This document shows positions 60,046 to 64,000 of a stretch of DNA of 64,000 bases, one piece after another. Source of the DNA: Kitasatospora sp. MMS16-BH015. Its GTDB lineage: Bacteria > Actinomycetota > Actinomycetes > Streptomycetales > Streptomycetaceae. The stretch spans positions 3,844,001 to 3,908,000 of the forward strand of contig NZ_CP025394.1 of the NCBI RefSeq assembly GCF_002943525.1. The letters are read 5' to 3'. The notes under the pieces are model-generated. The model was given only the letters and a program-made list of their open reading frames with translations, was not told where the DNA came from and ran no database searches. Both the position numbers and the translations under genes were made by a program. How positions within the stretch are numbered: the first letter of the stretch is position 1; the number at the start of each line of letters is the position of its first letter.

Positions 60046-61539
60046 ATGGCGGACGGCCGCCCCGAGGCTGGTCCCGAGACCGGGCCCGAGACCGGACCGG
60101 GGGCTGGACCGGGGGCCGGACCGGGGGCCGGACCCGGGGTCGAACCAGGGGCCGGACCCGAGCGATTCACTGACGCCGCCGACTCTGTTAGCGCTGCCAC
60201 CGCTGCCACCGCCGGCGAGGCTGCCGAAGCCGCCCAGCTGGCCGTGCTGCGGGAGCGCGTCGGTGAGCTGGAGGCGGAGGCGGAGGCGGCGCGATCGGGC
60301 CGGGTCGCGCCGGGTGGAAGCTCCGCCGATCGGGTGGGGCGGCGGCGGGTGCGGTCGTTCTGCGCCGTGCTGCTGGTGCTGCTGGCCTGCGTGCTGACTC
60401 CGCTCGGATTGGTGTCCGCGTGGACGAAGAGCGAGGTCACCGACACCGACCGGTACGTGGCGACGATGGCGCCGCTGGCCAACGACCCGGCGGTGCGGGC
60501 GGCGGTGACCGACCGGGTGACCACGGTGGTGATGCAGCAGCTGCCGGTCGACTCGCTGCTGGGGTCGGTGGCCCCCGCCGACCGGCCGCTGCTCGACGCC
60601 GCCCTCGGCAGGCTCGGTTCGACCCTCACCAACGGCCTCACTTCGCTCGTCCACAGCCAGGTGGAGAAGGTTGTGGACAGTGATGCCTTCGCCGCCGTCT
60701 GGGTGACCGTCAACCGCCAGGCCCACGACTCCGTGGACCGGATGCTCACCGGCCAGGGCGGCGGGGCCGTCCAGCTCCAGGGCAACTCTGTGACGCTCGA
60801 CCTGGCCCCGCTGATCGACCAGGTGAAGGACCGTCTGGTCGCCGAGGGGATCGGCGCCGCCGCCCACATCCCCGAGGTGCACACCGAGTTCACCCTCGTG
60901 CAGTCGGACTCCGTCGCCAAGGCCCGCACCGGCCTGCGACTGCTCGACCTGGCCGGGTTCTGGCTCCCCGTTCTGGCACTGCTCTGCGCCGTCGGCGGCG
61001 TCCTGCTCGCCGTCCGCCACCGGCGCGCCGCCGTGACGGCCGCCCTCGGCATGGCCGCCGGCGCCGCCCTGCTCGGCATCGGCCTGACCGCCTTCCGCGC
61101 CCTCTACCTCGACAAGCTCCCGGCCGGCGTGGACCAGGACGCCGCCGCCGCGATCTACGACGCCCTGACCCACTACCTCCGGACGACCGTGCGCGCCGTG
61201 ATCCTGCTCGGCGTCCTGGTCGCCCTCGGCGCCTGGCTGAGCGGCGCCGGCCGCCGGGCCGGGCAGCTGCGGCAGCTCTGGCAGGCCGCCTTCGCCGCCG
61301 TCCGGCAGACGGCCGAACGTTTCGGCCTGCGGCTGGGCCCGGTCGGACGCTTCGTCCACCGCTGGAAGCAGCCGCTCGGCTGGCTGGCCGTCGCGGCGGC
61401 CGTGGTCGTGCTGGTCTGCTGGGACTATCCGAGCGGCGCGGTGCTCGGCTGGATCGGCCTGGTGCTGGTCGCGGTGCTCGGGCTGCTCGAGTTCCTGGAT
61501 GAGCCGGGGTCGTACGGACGGGCGGGTGACGGGGTGTGA
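60046..61539 (+). CDS. Membrane protein with Gly-Pro repeat N-terminus
   Basis: 497 residues. The N-terminus has GPETGP and GAGP repeats encoded by a 12-bp DNA repeat (about 60070-60165), then a short coiled segment (LRERVGELEAEAEAARS). A single helix near 105-125 leads to a large extracellular domain (about 126-300, including TDTDRYVATMAPLANDPAVR). At least four more helices follow (about 305-480). This matches a conserved streptomycete membrane protein of unknown function. Stop overlaps the next GTG by four bases. Confidence 0.85.
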   Translation: MADGRPEAGPETGPETGPGAGPGAGPGAGPGVEPGAGPERFTDAADSVSAATAATAGEAAEAAQLAVLRERVGELEAEAEAARSGRVAPGGSSADRVGRRRVRSFCAVLLVLLACVLTPLGLVSAWTKSEVTDTDRYVATMAPLANDPAVRAAVTDRVTTVVMQQLPVDSLLGSVAPADRPLLDAALGRLGSTLTNGLTSLVHSQVEKVVDSDAFAAVWVTVNRQAHDSVDRMLTGQGGGAVQLQGNSVTLDLAPLIDQVKDRLVAEGIGAAAHIPEVHTEFTLVQSDSVAKARTGLRLLDLAGFWLPVLALLCAVGGVLLAVRHRRAAVTAALGMAAGAALLGIGLTAFRALYLDKLPAGVDQDAAAAIYDALTHYLRTTVRAVILLGVLVALGAWLSGAGRRAGQLRQLWQAAFAAVRQTAERFGLRLGPVGRFVHRWKQPLGWLAVAAAVVVLVCWDYPSGAVLGWIGLVLVAVLGLLEFLDEPGSYGRAGDGV

Positions 61540-62219
61540 AGGAGCGGCCGGGCAGTGGGGGGAACGGCCGCCGCAGGGGCGGCCCGGTTCGGAAGGGCGA
61601 GGAACAGCGGGGCGGGTCCGGCGGGTACGGCAGGCCCGGCGGGCGCGGCGGGTCCGGCGGGTACGGCAGGCCCGGCGGGTCCAGCGGGCATGAAGGGCAT
61701 GGCGCGCTGGCGCGGGGGTGGTGGAAGACCCGGGAGTGGTCGATCGGGCTGGGTGGGCCGGCGCTGGTGACGGTGGCGTACTTCCTGCTGCCGCTGGGGC
61801 TGTTCGGGCCGCAGCGGCCGATGACCAGCTGGGCCACGTTCGCCCTGGTGCTGATCCTGGTCGCCGGGCTGCTGATCCGTCAGATCCAGCGGGACCTGTT
61901 GGGGCTGCCCGGCCGACCACTGGTCACCATCCTGCTGCTCAGCTGCGTGGCGTTGGCGAGCTTCGCGGCGGCGTACCTGGCGCTCAGCCGGGACGGGCAG
62001 TTCAACGGGCTGCGGACCCGGGTGGACGCGCTCTACTTCACCGTGATCACCCTGGCCACCGTCGGGTTCGGGGACGTGGTGCCGGTCGGGCAGGAGGCCC
62101 GGGTGGTGGTGATGCTCCAGATCGTCTACAGCCTGGTGTTCCTGACCGCCGGGGCGACGACGATGACGCGGCGGCTGCGGAGCCTGGTGGAGATCCGGGC
62201 CCGGAGCCATCATCGTTGA
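61536..62219 (+). CDS. Two-pore-helix potassium channel-like protein
   Basis: 227 residues. The first ~65 are Gly/Arg-rich with two GGSGGYGRPGG repeats. Four hydrophobic segments follow; the last two flank a pore loop with the K+ selectivity filter TLATVGFGDVVP. This is an Ion_trans_2-type channel with a short cytoplasmic tail (RRLRSLVEIRARSHHR). GTG 61536 overlaps the upstream stop (GTGA), so channel and membrane protein are co-translated. The tail of the window's minus-strand kinase lies beyond a repeat region. Confidence 0.9.
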   Translation: MKERPGSGGNGRRRGGPVRKGEEQRGGSGGYGRPGGRGGSGGYGRPGGSSGHEGHGALARGWWKTREWSIGLGGPALVTVAYFLLPLGLFGPQRPMTSWATFALVLILVAGLLIRQIQRDLLGLPGRPLVTILLLSCVALASFAAAYLALSRDGQFNGLRTRVDALYFTVITLATVGFGDVVPVGQEARVVVMLQIVYSLVFLTAGATTMTRRLRSLVEIRARSHHR

Positions 62220-62526
62220 GCGGACGGATGGCGGCTGCGCGCCGACGACTGACCGCTGGCGACTGACCGCTGGCGGATGGCAGCCGACAGATGACGGCTA
62301 CCCGATGACGATTGCCAGATAACGACTGACAGATGACGGATTTCCAACGGGCGACGACCGTTGACCGGCATCGGCGAGCAGCTGACAGACGTCGGCCGAC
62401 CAGTACCGGCGGGCAGCTGATGAACATCGACTGACAGACGTCGGCTGACGACATCGGCGAGCAGCTGACGGATATCAGCTGACGAATACCAACCGACGGA
62501 CATCAGCTGACAGATTTTGAAATCCG
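62220..62526. repeat. Repeat-rich spacer with CAGCTGAC units
   Basis: 307 bp between convergent genes, lower in GC than its surroundings. CATCGGCGAGCAGCTGAC occurs at 62369-62386 and 62452-62469 (83 bp apart), CTGACAGACGTCGGC at 62382 and 62431, and shorter CAGCTGA or GACTGAC words occur many times. No gene-like frame. It may act as a terminator region or be the remains of an expanded repeat. Confidence 0.65.
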
Positions 62527-64000
62527 TCAGCCGTTCGACTGGTCGCCACCGAGCCAGTCCAGCAGCCCGCCTATCGGGTCGCCCGACTGCTGGGAGCTCT
62601 GCTGGCCGGGCTGCTGCTGGCCACGGGTGGGCTGCGGGTGGAGGGTGGCCTGAACCGAGTTGATCTTGGTGAGCCAGCTCTGGGCCGTGGGCCCGTCGAT
62701 CGCGTGCTTCTTGGCCAGGGCCCGGACCAGGGTGCCGGCCGCCCGGAGGGACTGGTCGGCCTTGGCCGGCTGGTGGTCGCCGATCGCGGCCGAGGCGTCG
62801 TCCAGGAGCCCGAGCAGGTCGCCCTGGGCGCCGCGTTCCTTGGCGAACTGGGCATCGCCGATCGCCGCGCCGAGTGCCGCGAGCATCGCCGCCGGCCCGG
62901 TCTTGGCCGACGGGGAGGCGCTCGGGGTGCGGCTCGCCGAGGGTGAGGGCGAGGGGGACGAGGTTGGGGTGTCGGCGGCCGGGGTGGCCGGGGCCGTCGC
63001 CGGGATCTTCGGCTTGGCCGTCGGCTGCTCAGGGGGCCCGCTGAAGGCGAAGGCCGCGATCGCCGCCGCTCCGCCGACCACCGCGAGACCGATGCCCGCC
63101 AGCATCAGCGGGCGGCGGCGGCCGCGGCCGGGCGGTTCGGGGTCGTAGGTCGGCGGCAGCGGCACCTGCGGGGGCAGCAGGGAGGTGTGCTGCTGCGTGC
63201 CGTACCCGGTGGCGGGGAACCCGTTGGTGGCGTAGCCCGGGTGGCCGGCGGCGGGGTGGGCCGTGGTCGGGAAGCCCGGGTGGGCGGCGGTCGGGAAGCC
63301 GGTGGCCGTGGGCGTCTGCGGGGGCAGGGCCTGGCTGGCGAGGAGTTCGGCCGTGCGGTCCTGGGCGGCGGTGACCGGGACGGCGGCGAGGAGTTCGGCG
63401 CGGGCGGCGGCGGCGTCGGCGGGGCGTTCGGCCGGGTCCTTGGCGAGCAGGCGCAGGATGGCCGCGTCCAGCGCCGGGGGTATGTCCGGGCGCAGTCGGG
63501 AGACCGGGGCGGGCAGCTCGTTGACGTGCTTGAAGGCGATCGCCACCGGGGCGTCGGCCGTGAACGGCGGGGCGCCCGTGAGCATCTCGACAAGCACGCA
63601 GCCCACCGCGTAGAGGTCGGCGCGGCCGTCCAGTTCGGCGGCCATCGCCTGTTCCGGGGAGAGGTAGGCGGCGGTGCCGAGCACGGTGGCGGTCTGGGTC
63701 AGCTGGGCGCCCGCCGAGCTGCTGGCCCGGGCGATGCCGAAGTCGACGACCTTCACCCCGCCGTCGTTGGTGATCATGATGTTGCCCGGCTTGATGTCCC
63801 GGTGCACCAGCCCGGCCGCGTGCGCGACCTCCAGCGCCTCGCAGACCGCCGCCGCCACCCCGACCGCCCGTTCCACCGGCATCCCGGTCGGCGGGTGCTG
63901 CCCGTCGCCCGCCAGCAGGTGGCTGAGCGAGGTGCCGCTGACCAGTTCCATCACGATGTACGGCGAGCTCTGGTCGACGCCCGAGTCGAAGACCATGACG
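62527..64000 (-). CDS. Serine/threonine protein kinase, C-terminal part (5' end beyond window)
   Basis: At least 490 residues; the N-terminal ~80 residues, including the ATP-binding Lys, lie outside the window. Seen: HRDIKPGNIM (catalytic loop), VVDFGIAR (DFG), LSPEQAMAAE (APE-like) and LYAVGCVLVEMLTGAPPF. A Pro/Gly/Thr-rich linker with AHPGF/GYATNG repeats follows, one membrane helix (LAGIGLAVVGGAAAIAAF), a Thr/Pro/Ser stalk (TSSPSPSPSASRTPSAS), and an extracellular helical domain ending in Gln/Ser. This is a PknB-class receptor kinase with an unusual extracellular domain, not PASTA. Confidence 0.93.
   Translation of the reverse strand, partial: VMVFDSGVDQSSPYIVMELVSGTSLSHLLAGDGQHPPTGMPVERAVGVAAAVCEALEVAHAAGLVHRDIKPGNIMITNDGGVKVVDFGIARASSSAGAQLTQTATVLGTAAYLSPEQAMAAELDGRADLYAVGCVLVEMLTGAPPFTADAPVAIAFKHVNELPAPVSRLRPDIPPALDAAILRLLAKDPAERPADAAAARAELLAAVPVTAAQDRTAELLASQALPPQTPTATGFPTAAHPGFPTTAHPAAGHPGYATNGFPATGYGTQQHTSLLPPQVPLPPTYDPEPPGRGRRRPLMLAGIGLAVVGGAAAIAAFAFSGPPEQPTAKPKIPATAPATPAADTPTSSPSPSPSASRTPSASPSAKTGPAAMLAALGAAIGDAQFAKERGAQGDLLGLLDDASAAIGDHQPAKADQSLRAAGTLVRALAKKHAIDGPTAQSWLTKINSVQATLHPQPTRGQQQPGQQSSQQSGDPIGGLLDWLGGDQSNG

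Overview
The window is very GC-rich, uses GTG starts freely, has overlapping GTGA/ATGA gene junctions and many short regulators. Together with mshA (mycothiol synthesis), an HbhA-like protein, DUF2516, an Eis-type acetyltransferase and rare TTA codons, this points to a streptomycete actinobacterium (Streptomyces or Kitasatospora); the species cannot be named from the sequence.

Region 1 (1-~7130) is an accessory island with visibly lower GC. It holds an XRE/TPR regulator, four coupled small genes, a NUDIX hydrolase, a porphobilinogen-synthase-like gene, a convergent hydroxymethylbilane-synthase-like gene, a small GntR regulator and two small coupled genes. Its right edge cuts into an MFS transporter gene, which lacks its 5' end. 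The HemB-like protein lacks both lysines that carry out normal catalysis but keeps the three-cysteine metal motif. Its gene and the XRE regulator hold the only TTA codons I found in coding frames. This is the most unusual part of the window.

Region 2 (7.1-16.6 kb) is conserved core chromosome: YbjN-like protein, mshA, a class I methyltransferase, a macrodomain hydrolase, a response-regulator/PP2C phosphatase with a His-rich N-terminus, and the block DUF2516 - HbhA-like - XRE regulator, which has the same order as Rv0476-Rv0475-Rv0474 of Mycobacterium tuberculosis.

Region 3 (16.7-46 kb) is mixed: an esterase, a broken lipoprotein gene, SNF2-family helicase, YceI protein, a large secreted beta-helix/PKD/three-repeat protein, LysR-MFS, GNAT-TetR, Eis-like acetyltransferase, AraC regulators, an NlpC/P60 hydrolase, a ThrE-type exporter, DedA, a 118-bp repeat array and an HSP90-TPR gene pair. 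Several divergent gene pairs carry clear inverted repeats that are good operator candidates.

Region 4 (46-64 kb): a small Asn/Gly-rich secreted protein, a double-TetR regulator facing an acyl-CoA dehydrogenase/acyl-CoA synthetase operon, two insertion sequences (IS630 and IS5 families) placed end to end in one TA, two TetR-MFS efflux systems with repeated operator-like boxes, TatA, a membrane protein coupled to a two-helix potassium channel, a repeat-rich spacer, and the C-terminal part of a Ser/Thr protein kinase that runs off the window.

No rRNA, tRNA or CRISPR array was recognised.
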